Shown piece by piece: positions 24,619 to 31,872 of a DNA stretch of 59,273 nucleotides. The stretch covers positions 1 through 59,273 of the forward strand of contig NZ_CAJQNT010000035.1 of assembly GCF_905479755.1 (NCBI RefSeq), read 5' to 3'. The first letter of the stretch is position 1, and each line of letters starts with the position of its first letter. The notes under the pieces are model-generated. The model did not search any database, was not told the DNA's origin, and saw nothing but the letters and a program-made list of their open reading frames with translations. The DNA comes from an uncultured Schumannella sp. Lineage in GTDB: Bacteria > Actinomycetota > Actinomycetes > Actinomycetales > Microbacteriaceae. The position numbers and the translations under genes are program-made.

Positions 24619-25485
24619 TCAGCGGGTGACGTGCGCGTCGAGCCAGGCGATGAGGTCGGCGATGACCTCGTCGCGGTTCACCTCGTTGTAGACCTCGTGC
24701 CGCGCGCCCGGGTAGATCTTGAGCGTCACATCGCTCAGGCCGCCCTTCTCGCGGTAAGCGCGCGCGAGCTTGGTGACGCTCTCCGGGTTGCCGAGCGAGT
24801 CCTCCTCGCCGTTCAGGATGAGCATCGGCAGATCCTTGGCGAGCTTCGACGGGGTGCCGAGCAGCTTGAGCCCGTCGATCAGACCATAGAGCTCGGCCGC
24901 CTTCGCCTCGAAGGTCAGCGGATCGGCGGCGAACGCGTCCACGATCGCCCGGTCGCGACTGAGCCATTCGGCCGTCGTCGGCCCAAGGTGCGCGTGCCGC
25001 TTGTTCAGGTCGCCCGAGTTCATGTGGCGAAGCGTGCGGTAGGCGGTGCCGCTGAAGACGACGGCATCGTAGTCCTCGGCATGCGACTGCAGGAGGCGCT
25101 GGCCGAACAGCGAGCCGAGGCTGTGCCCGAGGAACACGAGCGGCAGGCCCGGCTCGCGCTCGCGGATGATCGAGGCGAACTGCGGGACGACGGCGATCGT
25201 GGCACCGAGTCCGCCCGGGCCGGGCTTGCCGAACTCGGTCGGCTCGGCGGCCCACTGCGCAAGGCCGGTCTGGCCGTGACCGCGGTGGTCGTTGGCGTAC
25301 ACGGTGTAGCCCGCGGCGGCGAGTGCCTGCGCGAAGCCCTCGTAGCGGGCGGCGTACTCGCCGAGCCCGTGCACGAGCTGGACGACCGCTTTCGGTGCTG
25401 GCGCCCGCCAGCGGTAGCAGTGAATCCGCACCCCGTGTGCGTCAACGAAACTGTCGTCCTCGCGGACGATCGTGCTCTCAGACAT
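24619..25485 (-). CDS. alpha/beta hydrolase, monoacylglycerol-lipase-like
   Basis: 288 residues of the serine-aminopeptidase S33/lysophospholipase group. The oxyanion block is 'VVQLVHGLGEYAARYEGFA', the acid block 'VYANDHRGHGQTG', and the nucleophile Ser lies in 'FLGHSLGSLFGQRLL'. The catalytic Asp and His are in 'ILNGEEDSLGNP' and 'YPGARHEVYNEVNRDEV'. No signal peptide, so cytosolic or peripheral. It is the first gene of the unit that continues into lplA-hmuU-hmuV and diverges from the marR gene across a palindromic site. Confidence 0.88.
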   Translation of the reverse strand: MSESTIVREDDSFVDAHGVRIHCYRWRAPAPKAVVQLVHGLGEYAARYEGFAQALAAAGYTVYANDHRGHGQTGLAQWAAEPTEFGKPGPGGLGATIAVVPQFASIIREREPGLPLVFLGHSLGSLFGQRLLQSHAEDYDAVVFSGTAYRTLRHMNSGDLNKRHAHLGPTTAEWLSRDRAIVDAFAADPLTFEAKAAELYGLIDGLKLLGTPSKLAKDLPMLILNGEEDSLGNPESVTKLARAYREKGGLSDVTLKIYPGARHEVYNEVNRDEVIADLIAWLDAHVTR

Positions 25486-25526
25486 CCCGCCTCCTCGCGT
25501 CGGCTCAGTCTAGAACACGGCAAGCA

Positions 25527-25552
25527 TTAGCCAGGTTAATGAACTAGGCTAA
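25527..25552. promoter_or_regulatory. MarR-type operator between divergent genes
   Basis: A 26-bp imperfect palindrome with perfect 6-bp ends, TTAGCC (25527-25532) and GGCTAA (25547-25552), and a partly symmetric AT-richer centre. It ends 5 bp before the marR start codon and 42 bp from the hydrolase start, so one bound dimer could control both directions. The assignment to the neighbouring MarR protein is an inference from position. Confidence 0.6.
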
Positions 25553-25557
25553 CGATT

Positions 25558-25995
25558 ATGACGAGCCCCCGGGACGACCGCGAGCGCGACGCGACCGAAC
25601 AGCTGCGCATGGTCGTCCAGAAGCTCGCCCGGCGCATCCGCCACAACCGCAGTGACGAAACGCTCTCCGACTCGCACCTGGTGGTGCTGTTTCAACTCGA
25701 GCGTCACGGCGTGCGCGCGCCCAGCGAACTCGCCGCCGCCGAGCGCGTCTCACCGCCCGCCATCAACCGCACGCTCAACGCGCTCGAGGAGCGCGGACTC
25801 GTCGAACGCAGCCCCGCCGAGGCCGATGCGCGCCGCGTCGACGTGCGCCTGACCGCCGCGGGGCACGAGCTGATCCTCGCCACCCGGCGGCTTCGCACCG
25901 AGTGGTTCAACACCCACTTCGCGAGCCTCGGCGCCGCCGAACAGCAGGCGCTGCGCGCCGCCCTCCCCGCCCTCGAACACCTGGCCGAGTCGTGA
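25558..25995 (+). CDS. MarR-family regulator
   Basis: 145 residues with a winged helix-turn-helix: 'HLVVLFQLERHGVRAPSELAAAERVSPPAINRTLNALEERGLVERSPAEADARRVDVRLTAAGHEL', including the D-x-R wing ('ADARRVDV'). MarR proteins typically release DNA on binding phenolic or lipophilic ligands. It overlaps the MFS exporter gene by GTGA, the usual MarR/exporter arrangement. No Shine-Dalgarno sequence is visible; with a TAGGCT hexamer at 25545-25550 the mRNA may be leaderless. Confidence 0.92.
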   Translation: MTSPRDDRERDATEQLRMVVQKLARRIRHNRSDETLSDSHLVVLFQLERHGVRAPSELAAAERVSPPAINRTLNALEERGLVERSPAEADARRVDVRLTAAGHELILATRRLRTEWFNTHFASLGAAEQQALRAALPALEHLAES

Positions 25996-27314
25996 GCGCG
26001 ATGTTCCGCTCCTTCGCGGCGCGCAACTACCGGATCTGGTTCGCGGGCGCGATCGTCTCCAACGTCGGCACCTGGATGCAGCGCATCGCCCAGGACTGGC
26101 TCGTCCTCACCCAGCTCACCGACGACGACGCCACCGCGGTCGGCATCACGATGGCGCTGCAGTTCGGCCCCGCGGTTCTGCTGCTGCCGCTCACCGGCAC
26201 CGTCGCCGACCGGATGGATCGCCGACGGCTCCTGCTGATCACCCAGCTCAGCATGGCCGCGCTCGGCCTCGGCCTGGGCGTCGTGACCCTGAACGGCCAC
26301 GTCACGCTGCCCATGCTGTACGCGTTCGCCGGCGCGCTCGGCGTCGCCGCCGCCTTCGACGCCCCCGCGCGCCAGGCCTTCGTCGGCGAACTCGTTCCCG
26401 ACCGGCTGCTCTCCAACGCCGTCGCCCTCAACTCGGCCGCCTTCAACGGCGCCCGGCTCGTCGGCCCCGCCATCGCCGGGGTGCTCGTCGCCGGCATCGG
26501 AGAAGGCTGGGTCTTCATCCTCAACGCCGCAAGCTTCCTCGCCGTCTGCGCATCCCTGCTGATCCTCCGCCCCGCCGAGTTCATCCCCTTCACGCGCTCC
26601 TCCGGCCGGGGCGGCGGCTCACGCGCGGCGCTGCGTTACGTGCGCGCGCGCCCCGACCTGCTGCTGGTGTTCGGCATGATCGCCATCCTCGGCACGCTCG
26701 GGTTCAACTTCCCCATCTTCACCGCCACCATGTCCCGGCTCGAGTTCGGGGCGGGCGCGGAGGTGTTCGGCATCCTCGGCTCCGTCGTCGCCGTCGGCTC
26801 GGTCAGCGGGGCGCTGCTCGCGGCGCGCCGCGATCGACCGCGCCTTCGCACGCTCGCGATCGCGAGCGCGGCATTCGGGGCGAGCCTCGGCCTTGGCGCG
26901 ATCTCGCCGAACGTCTGGGTCTACGGTGTGACACTCGTCATCGTCGGGTTCTCGGCACTCAGCATGATGGCCTCCGCGAACGCGTACGTGCAGACCACGA
27001 CCACGCCGTCGATGCGCGGCCGCGTGATGGCGCTCTACCTCGCCATCTTCATGGGTGGCACCCCCATCGGCGGACTACTGCTCGGCTGGGTGGCGGACGC
27101 CTTCGGCCCGCGCTGGGCGCTCGGCATCGGCGCGGCCGCCGGCTTCGCCGCGGCGGGACTCGCGGTCGCCTGGTACGCGCGGCACTATCGGGTGCGCCTG
27201 CAGGTGGACCGAGCCCGGCGCTGGCCCTGGCGGCTACGGGCGACCACGACGCCCGCCGATCGCGAACAGGCCACCCAGGAGATCGCGATCATCGAGGCAC
27301 AGACGCAACGGTGA
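25992..27314 (+). CDS. MFS exporter (EntS/DUF894 type)
   Basis: A 440-residue major facilitator with about 12 membrane helices. 'NYRIWFAGAIVSNVGTWMQRIAQDWLVL' is the N-terminal signature of the MFS_3/EntS-like branch and 'GTVADRMDRRRLLL' is the motif-A loop. The members export siderophores or drugs. GTG 25992 overlaps the marR stop, so the two are translationally coupled and the transporter is presumably under the MarR regulator. The last 40 residues are a basic cytoplasmic tail. Confidence 0.9.
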   Translation: MSAMFRSFAARNYRIWFAGAIVSNVGTWMQRIAQDWLVLTQLTDDDATAVGITMALQFGPAVLLLPLTGTVADRMDRRRLLLITQLSMAALGLGLGVVTLNGHVTLPMLYAFAGALGVAAAFDAPARQAFVGELVPDRLLSNAVALNSAAFNGARLVGPAIAGVLVAGIGEGWVFILNAASFLAVCASLLILRPAEFIPFTRSSGRGGGSRAALRYVRARPDLLLVFGMIAILGTLGFNFPIFTATMSRLEFGAGAEVFGILGSVVAVGSVSGALLAARRDRPRLRTLAIASAAFGASLGLGAISPNVWVYGVTLVIVGFSALSMMASANAYVQTTTTPSMRGRVMALYLAIFMGGTPIGGLLLGWVADAFGPRWALGIGAAAGFAAAGLAVAWYARHYRVRLQVDRARRWPWRLRATTTPADREQATQEIAIIEAQTQR

Positions 27315-27326
27315 GCGTGCTCGCCG

Positions 27327-28172
27327 CTACGCCTCGCGCGTGATCTCGACGGTGACGAACAGCGTCGAGCCGTAGGGGCCCGCGTAGACGCCCCGCAGCG
27401 GCGCGACATCCATGTAGTCCCGGCCGTGCCCGACGCGCACGTGGCGTTCACCGATGTCGATCAGGTTCGTCGGATCGAAACCGCGCCACGACCCGCAGAA
27501 CCACTCCAGCCAGGCGTGCGACTCGCCGGCCACCGTCTGGCCGATCGGCGCATCCGGAACCGGGTGCAGGTAACCGCTCACATAGCGGGCCGGGATGCCG
27601 ACCGCGCGCAGGGCGCCGATCGTGAGGTGCGTGATGTCCTGGCAGACCCCCTTGCCGTGCTCCCAGGCCTCCACCGCGGTCGTGTGCACGCCCGTGACAC
27701 CGGGCATGTACTCGATGCGCTCGCCCACCGCGCGCGCGATCGCGAGCGCCGCATCGCACGGGGTCTCGGCCTCCGCAACCAACTGCTTCGCGATCTCGAC
27801 CAGCTCGGCCGGCGGGCGTGTACGTCCCGTCTGGGTGAGCTGCTCGACGCAATCGGTGCGCATCTCGATCTCGTCGGCGAGCCCCAGCCACTCCAGGCGG
27901 CGCTCATCGTGGTCGCGGGTTCGCACCTCCACCAGGCTCGTCGCCGTCAGGCTCAGCTCGCGGTGCGGTGTCAGCACCTCGAAGCTCGAGACGCGCGTTC
28001 CCCAGTAGTCGACGTAGGAGTGGTGCGCCGAGATCGGCAAGATCTCCAGGTGCGAGTAGAGGACGAGCTGTCCGTCGGCGCTGGCCGGAAGCATCCGCGC
28101 CTCGTTGTACGACGCGGTGACCTCGCCGCCGTAGCTGAAGCCCGTCGAATGGCGGATGCGCAGGCGGTTCAC
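27327..28172 (-). CDS. transglutaminase-like cysteine hydrolase
   Basis: 281 residues. An N-terminal beta domain ('LRIRHSTGFSYGGEVTASYNEARMLP') is typical of the bacterial transglutaminase N domain. The catalytic transglutaminase core has Cys in 'WEHGKGVCQDITHLTIGALRAVGIPARYVSGYLHP', His in 'GESHAWLEWF' and Asp in 'GFDPTN'. It is the third gene of a conserved cluster with alpha-E and circularly permuted ATP-grasp genes, overlapping alpha-E by GTGA. In the literature this trio is predicted to make and process a peptide or peptide tag; the substrate is unknown. Confidence 0.92.
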   Translation of the reverse strand: MNRLRIRHSTGFSYGGEVTASYNEARMLPASADGQLVLYSHLEILPISAHHSYVDYWGTRVSSFEVLTPHRELSLTATSLVEVRTRDHDERRLEWLGLADEIEMRTDCVEQLTQTGRTRPPAELVEIAKQLVAEAETPCDAALAIARAVGERIEYMPGVTGVHTTAVEAWEHGKGVCQDITHLTIGALRAVGIPARYVSGYLHPVPDAPIGQTVAGESHAWLEWFCGSWRGFDPTNLIDIGERHVRVGHGRDYMDVAPLRGVYAGPYGSTLFVTVEITREA

Positions 28173-29098
28173 GAGTTCTCTCCCACCCAGCTCGGCGCGA
28201 CGTTCGTCGGGAAGTAGCGCTGCCGGATGGCCTCGCTCGCGGCGCTCGTCGCATCCTGAACGCTGTCCATGTGGTGCGGCAGGTCCTCGATGATGTCGAC
28301 GATCGGACGGTACTCGAGGCCGCTACGAATCTGCCCGAGCAGGCGCAGCGCCTGGTCGCTCACGCCGACGCGGTCGGTGCGCGGCTCGATGTCGCGCAGG
28401 CACTGCTCGGCGCGCGTGACGGCGAACAGGATGCTGCGCGGGAAGAGGCGGTCCAGCAGCAGGAATTCGGCGGCGTTGCGCGCGCTCGGCACGCCGCGGT
28501 AAGTGCGCAGGTACGCCTCGTAGGCGCCGACGCTGCGGAGGATCGTCGTCCAACTCGGGCCGGATGCCTCGGTGAGGCTCCGGGTGGCGAGCAGGCGGGC
28601 CGTCATGTCGGCGCGCTCCATGCTGCGGCCGAGGGTGAAGAACATCCAGGCCTCGTCGCGGCTGGACGAGGATTCGATGATGCCGACGGCGAGGGCAGCG
28701 CGTTCGCGCACCCAGGAGAAGAAGTCGGAGACCTTGTCGCTCGCGACGCGGCGCGGCATCCGGGCGCTCGTGGTGTTGAGCACCTCCCACAGCTCGGTCG
28801 AGACGACCTCGCGGGCGCGGCGCGCGTTCTCGCGGGCGGCGCTCAGTGAGTAGGCGATCGAGGCGGGTTGGTTCCGGTCGACGGCGAGGATCGCGAGCAC
28901 GTCGGCGCGGGTGACCTCGCGGTCCGGTTCGACTTCGGTGCCCATGACGCTCAACAGCGAGCGGCAGGCGATGTCTTCTTCGATCCACGGGTCTTCGAGC
29001 AGCAGCTGCAGGTGCACGTCGAGGATGCGCGCGGTGCCGTCGCTGCGCTCCACGTACCGCCCGATCCAGAACAGGCTCTCCGCAATCCGACTCAGCAC
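28169..29098 (-). CDS. alpha-E domain protein
   Basis: 309 residues, almost entirely helical, beginning 'VLSRIAESLFWIGRYVERSDGTARILDVHLQLLLE', the hallmark of the alpha-E (COG2307) family. Its role is unknown; it is always encoded next to the circularly permuted ATP-grasp and transglutaminase genes and may be a helper or second catalytic subunit. The start is GTG 29098, with GAGGGGG just upstream, overlapping the ATP-grasp stop region by 7 bp. The frame is open further upstream but only through the palindromic repeat. Confidence 0.9.
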   Translation of the reverse strand: MLSRIAESLFWIGRYVERSDGTARILDVHLQLLLEDPWIEEDIACRSLLSVMGTEVEPDREVTRADVLAILAVDRNQPASIAYSLSAARENARRAREVVSTELWEVLNTTSARMPRRVASDKVSDFFSWVRERAALAVGIIESSSSRDEAWMFFTLGRSMERADMTARLLATRSLTEASGPSWTTILRSVGAYEAYLRTYRGVPSARNAAEFLLLDRLFPRSILFAVTRAEQCLRDIEPRTDRVGVSDQALRLLGQIRSGLEYRPIVDIIEDLPHHMDSVQDATSAASEAIRQRYFPTNVAPSWVGENS

Positions 29099-30810
29099 GA
29101 CTCCCCCTCGGTGTCGGCAGGGATGCATCCCGCGCCCGAGGGAGTGCCGCGCGCGGCACTCGGTTGCGTCAGGGATGCATCCCGCGCGAGCCCTTGTTGC
29201 TGTTGTTGCTGTTGGTCTTGGTGGGGGGCGTCGGCGGGGTTGTGGTCCTGGAGGTGCTCGGCGGTGATGATCGGGATCGACGTCGTGATCGCCGCCTGCT
29301 CGGCCACCAAGCCCTGGATGTCGTGCCCGGGCGCCCGGAACGGCCCGTGGCCGACGACCCAGGTGTCCTTCGAGCCGCCACCCTGAGAGCTGTTGACGAC
29401 GAGCTGCCCCTCGGGGAGCGCCACGCGGGTCAGGCCGCCCGGCAGCACCCACACATCGGTGCCGTCGTTGACGGCGAACGGCCGCAGGTCGGCATGGCGC
29501 GGACGCATCCCGTCCTCCACGAGCGTCGGGATCGTCGAGAGCTGCACCACGGGCTGCGCGATCCAGCCGCGCGGGTCGGCGATCAGACGCTCGCGAAGCT
29601 CGTCGAGCTCCTGCTTGGAGGCGTCGGGCCCGACCACGAGCCCCTTCCCGCCGGACCCGGCGACCGGCTTCACGACGAGCTCATCGAGCCGATCGAGCAC
29701 CTCTTCCAGCGCGCCCGGATCCTCGAGCCGCCAGGTGTCGACGTTCTTCAGGATCGGCTCTTCGTCGAGGTAGTACCGAATCAGATCGGGAACATAGGTG
29801 TAAACGAGCTTGTCGTCGGCGACGCCGTTGCCGACCGCGTTCGCGATCGTCACGTTGCCGAGCCGCGCGGCGAGGAGAAGCCCGGGCGAGCCGAGCATCG
29901 AGTCGGCGCGGAACTGCAGTGGGTCGAGGAACTCGTCGTCGACGCGGCGGTAGATCACGTCGACGCGCGTCGGCCCCGCGGTCGTGCGCATGAAGACGCG
30001 CCCACCCGAACAGAACAGGTCGCGCCCCTCGACGAGTTCGACCCCCATCAGGCGCGCGAGCAGCGTGTGCTCGAAGTAGGCGGAGTTGTAGACGCCGGGC
30101 GTCAACACCACGATCGTCGGGTCGTCGACGCCTTCTGGAGCGGATGCGCGCAGCGCCTGCAACAGCTTCTGCGGGTAGTCGCCCACGGGCCGCACCCGCA
30201 TGGAGACGAACAGCTCGGGGAGCGTCTGCGCCATGACGCGCCTGTTCGAGATGACGTAGCTGACGCCGCTCGGCACCCGCACGTTGTCTTCGAGGACGCG
30301 CCAGCCGCCGTTCTCGTCGCGGATGAGGTCGATGCCGGAGACCTGAATGCGCACGTTGTTGGCGGCGACGATTCCGGCGGCCTCGCGGTGGAAGTGTTCG
30401 CTCGAGCTGATCAGCCGGGCGGGGATGATCCCGTCGCGGATGGCGCGTTGGTCGCCGTAGACGTCGGCGAGGAAGGCCTCGAGTGCTTTGACGCGCTGGC
30501 GGACGCCGGTCTCGACCTCGGTCCATTCGCTCTGGTCGATGACGCGCGGGACGGCGTCGAGCGGGAACGGACGCTCCTCGCCGGCGAAATCGAAAGTGAC
30601 GCCTTGGGCGAGGTAGGAGTCCGCGAGAGCGTCGGCGCGACCCTTGAGCTCTTCGGTCGTCATCTGCGCGAGAGCCGCGTGGATGTCTCGGTAGGGCGCG
30701 CGCGCCGACTCCGGGAGGGGAAGCGAAATGTCGGAGAACATCTCGTCCCACGCGCTCGCGCGGCGACGCCCCGTCGCCGTTGCGCCGTACCCGTCGAACA
30801 GGTCACCCAT
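29092..30810 (-). CDS. circularly permuted ATP-grasp ligase with an odd C-terminal tail
   Basis: 572 residues of the type 2 circularly permuted ATP-grasp family (COG2308). Family blocks: 'FPLDAVPRVIDQSEWTEVETGVRQRVKALEAFLADVYG', 'GWRVLEDNVRVPSGVSYVISNRR', 'LVVKPVAGSGGKGLVVGPDAS' and 'HADLRPFAVNDGTDVWVLPGGLTRVAL'. The enzymes are predicted amide-bond ligases. The family core ends near residue 530 ('TSIPIITAEHLQDH'). The last 40 or so residues are a low-complexity tail: seven consecutive Gln, then 'GLARDASLTQPSAARGTPSG'. That tail is encoded by CAA/CAG repeats and palindromes, and is probably not part of the catalytic fold. Confidence 0.9.
   Translation of the reverse strand: MGDLFDGYGATATGRRRASAWDEMFSDISLPLPESARAPYRDIHAALAQMTTEELKGRADALADSYLAQGVTFDFAGEERPFPLDAVPRVIDQSEWTEVETGVRQRVKALEAFLADVYGDQRAIRDGIIPARLISSSEHFHREAAGIVAANNVRIQVSGIDLIRDENGGWRVLEDNVRVPSGVSYVISNRRVMAQTLPELFVSMRVRPVGDYPQKLLQALRASAPEGVDDPTIVVLTPGVYNSAYFEHTLLARLMGVELVEGRDLFCSGGRVFMRTTAGPTRVDVIYRRVDDEFLDPLQFRADSMLGSPGLLLAARLGNVTIANAVGNGVADDKLVYTYVPDLIRYYLDEEPILKNVDTWRLEDPGALEEVLDRLDELVVKPVAGSGGKGLVVGPDASKQELDELRERLIADPRGWIAQPVVQLSTIPTLVEDGMRPRHADLRPFAVNDGTDVWVLPGGLTRVALPEGQLVVNSSQGGGSKDTWVVGHGPFRAPGHDIQGLVAEQAAITTSIPIITAEHLQDHNPADAPHQDQQQQQQQGLARDASLTQPSAARGTPSGAGCIPADTEGESC
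29120..29214. repeat. palindrome and triplet-repeat cluster in the 3' end of the ATP-grasp gene
   Basis: Two identical 12-bp palindromes, GGGATGCATCCC, lie at 29120-29131 and 29172-29183, each followed by CGCGC. Between them is a perfect 20-bp palindrome, GAGTGCCGCGCGCGGCACTC (29142-29161). A TTG/CTG triplet tract (29194-29214), CAA/CAG on the coding strand, encodes seven glutamines. The composition differs from the flanking coding sequence. Confidence 0.8.
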
Positions 30811-30876
30811 AACGCGAGCCTAGTCGGGGTGTGTTGCCGCGGTGTTTCCGGAGGCGCGTCGGCCGCACCGAGGCGG

Positions 30877-31017
30877 TCACGTCGGCAGCCCGCTTGATCC
30901 GGCGCTTGCGAGGTTGAGGTCGTCGAGTCCGACCCGGACGCCCCTCGCTCGCCCCAGGCGTTCCACCTCGCGGACCGGCTTCGCCGGCGGCACAGGGTCG
31001 AACGGAGTTCGAGCCAT
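30877..31017 (-). CDS. possible 46-residue hypothetical protein
   Basis: The 236 bp between the ATP-grasp and deoR-type genes hold one short minus-strand frame: MARTPFDPVPPAKPVREVER is followed by 'LGRARGVRVGLDDLNLASAGSSGLPT' and TGA. It looks protein-like (mixed composition, alternating charged and hydrophobic residues) but lacks a clear ribosome-binding site and matches no family I know. It could be a remnant of a longer gene. Confidence 0.25.
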   Translation of the reverse strand: MARTPFDPVPPAKPVREVERLGRARGVRVGLDDLNLASAGSSGLPT

Positions 31018-31046
31018 GCGCGAGCGCGCCGCGTACGCTGATGCGC

Positions 31047-31799
31047 ATGTCGACCCCTCTGCTTGCGAGCGAACGCCGCGCCCGGCTGCGCGAACTGCTG
31101 GCCCAGGACGGCGCGATCCGCCTCGAGTCCGCGGCCGAAGTCCTGCGCGTCTCGGCGATGACGGTGCGCCGCGACCTGGCCGATCTCGAGGCGGAGGGAC
31201 TCGTGCGCCGGGTGCGCGGCGGGGCCGTCGCCCCGTTGTTGCCGGAACCGTTCGGCGCCCGGGCGACGGCGCGCGCAAGCGCCAAGGCGATCATCGCCAA
31301 GAAGGCAATCGATCTGGTGCCGCTCGACGGCGCCGCCGCCTTCGACGCCTCGACCACGAGCAACGCGCTGATCTCGCTGGTCGAGGCCCGTGACCTTCTG
31401 ATCGCCACGAACTCGTTGGAGAACGCCGCCGCCGCCCGACGCCGCCCGGGCGTGCACTCGATTCTGGTCGGCGGCGAGTTGGAGGAGCGCACCGGGAGCT
31501 TCGTCGGCCCGGTCGCCGTGCTCGCCGCGCGCAGCATGAGCTACGCGGCCTTCTTCACCTCGGCGAGCGCGGTCGACGCCGAGTTCGGGCCGAGCGAGGT
31601 GTCGCTGACGGAGGCGCACCTCAAGTCGGCCTTCAGCGAGAACGCCGAGCGCACGGTCGTGCTCGCCGATTCGGTCAAGCTCGGTCGGCGGGCGCTCGCC
31701 CGTGCCGTCGAGTGGGATGCCGTCGACCTGCTGGTGACCGATCTCGACCCCGAGGATCCACGCCTCGATCCGTTCCGCGCCCTGGTCGAGCTGCTGTAA
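31047..31799 (+). CDS. DeoR-family regulator of rhamnose catabolism
   Basis: 250 residues. An N-terminal helix-turn-helix ('RRARLRELLAQDGAIRLESAAEVLRVSAMTVRRDLADLEAEGLVRRVRGGAV') precedes a DeoR sensor domain with 'ISLVEARDLLIATNS' and 'LVGGELEERTGSFVGPVA'. The sensor domain binds phosphorylated sugars in this family. It lies directly upstream of rhamnulose-phosphate aldolase and rhamnulokinase genes, so I infer control of rhamnose use. ATG 31047 is favoured over ATG 31041: a TACGCT -10 hexamer at 31034-31039 would place a leaderless transcript start at about 31047. Confidence 0.88.
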   Translation: MSTPLLASERRARLRELLAQDGAIRLESAAEVLRVSAMTVRRDLADLEAEGLVRRVRGGAVAPLLPEPFGARATARASAKAIIAKKAIDLVPLDGAAAFDASTTSNALISLVEARDLLIATNSLENAAAARRRPGVHSILVGGELEERTGSFVGPVAVLAARSMSYAAFFTSASAVDAEFGPSEVSLTEAHLKSAFSENAERTVVLADSVKLGRRALARAVEWDAVDLLVTDLDPEDPRLDPFRALVELL

Positions 31800-31831
31800 A
31801 TCCACTTGTCCCCTGCTCGCCATCATGTTAC

Positions 31832-31855
31832 GTTTTGAAACACTTAACAAAAAAC
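31832..31855 (+). promoter_or_regulatory. AT-rich inverted repeat upstream of the rhamnose operon
   Basis: GTTTTG (31832-31837) and CAAAAAAC (31848-31855) form an inverted repeat around 10 bp, in a stretch far richer in A/T than its surroundings. It sits 18 bp before the GTG start and is the likely operator of the DeoR-type regulator; TTGTCC at 31806-31811 may be a -35 element. Confidence 0.5.
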
Positions 31856-31872
31856 GACAAGGGACTATTCGC

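Noticed and set aside
23534-25255. 573-residue fusion of hydrolase remnants with lipoate ligase
   Set aside because: The upstream part is the wrong frame of the alpha/beta hydrolase; ATG 24583 with AAAGG and a conserved domain start defines the real gene.
29164-30897. 577-codon plus-strand frame opposite the ATP-grasp gene
   Set aside because: Antisense shadow; starts inside the palindrome and triplet-repeat cluster and shows no family motif.
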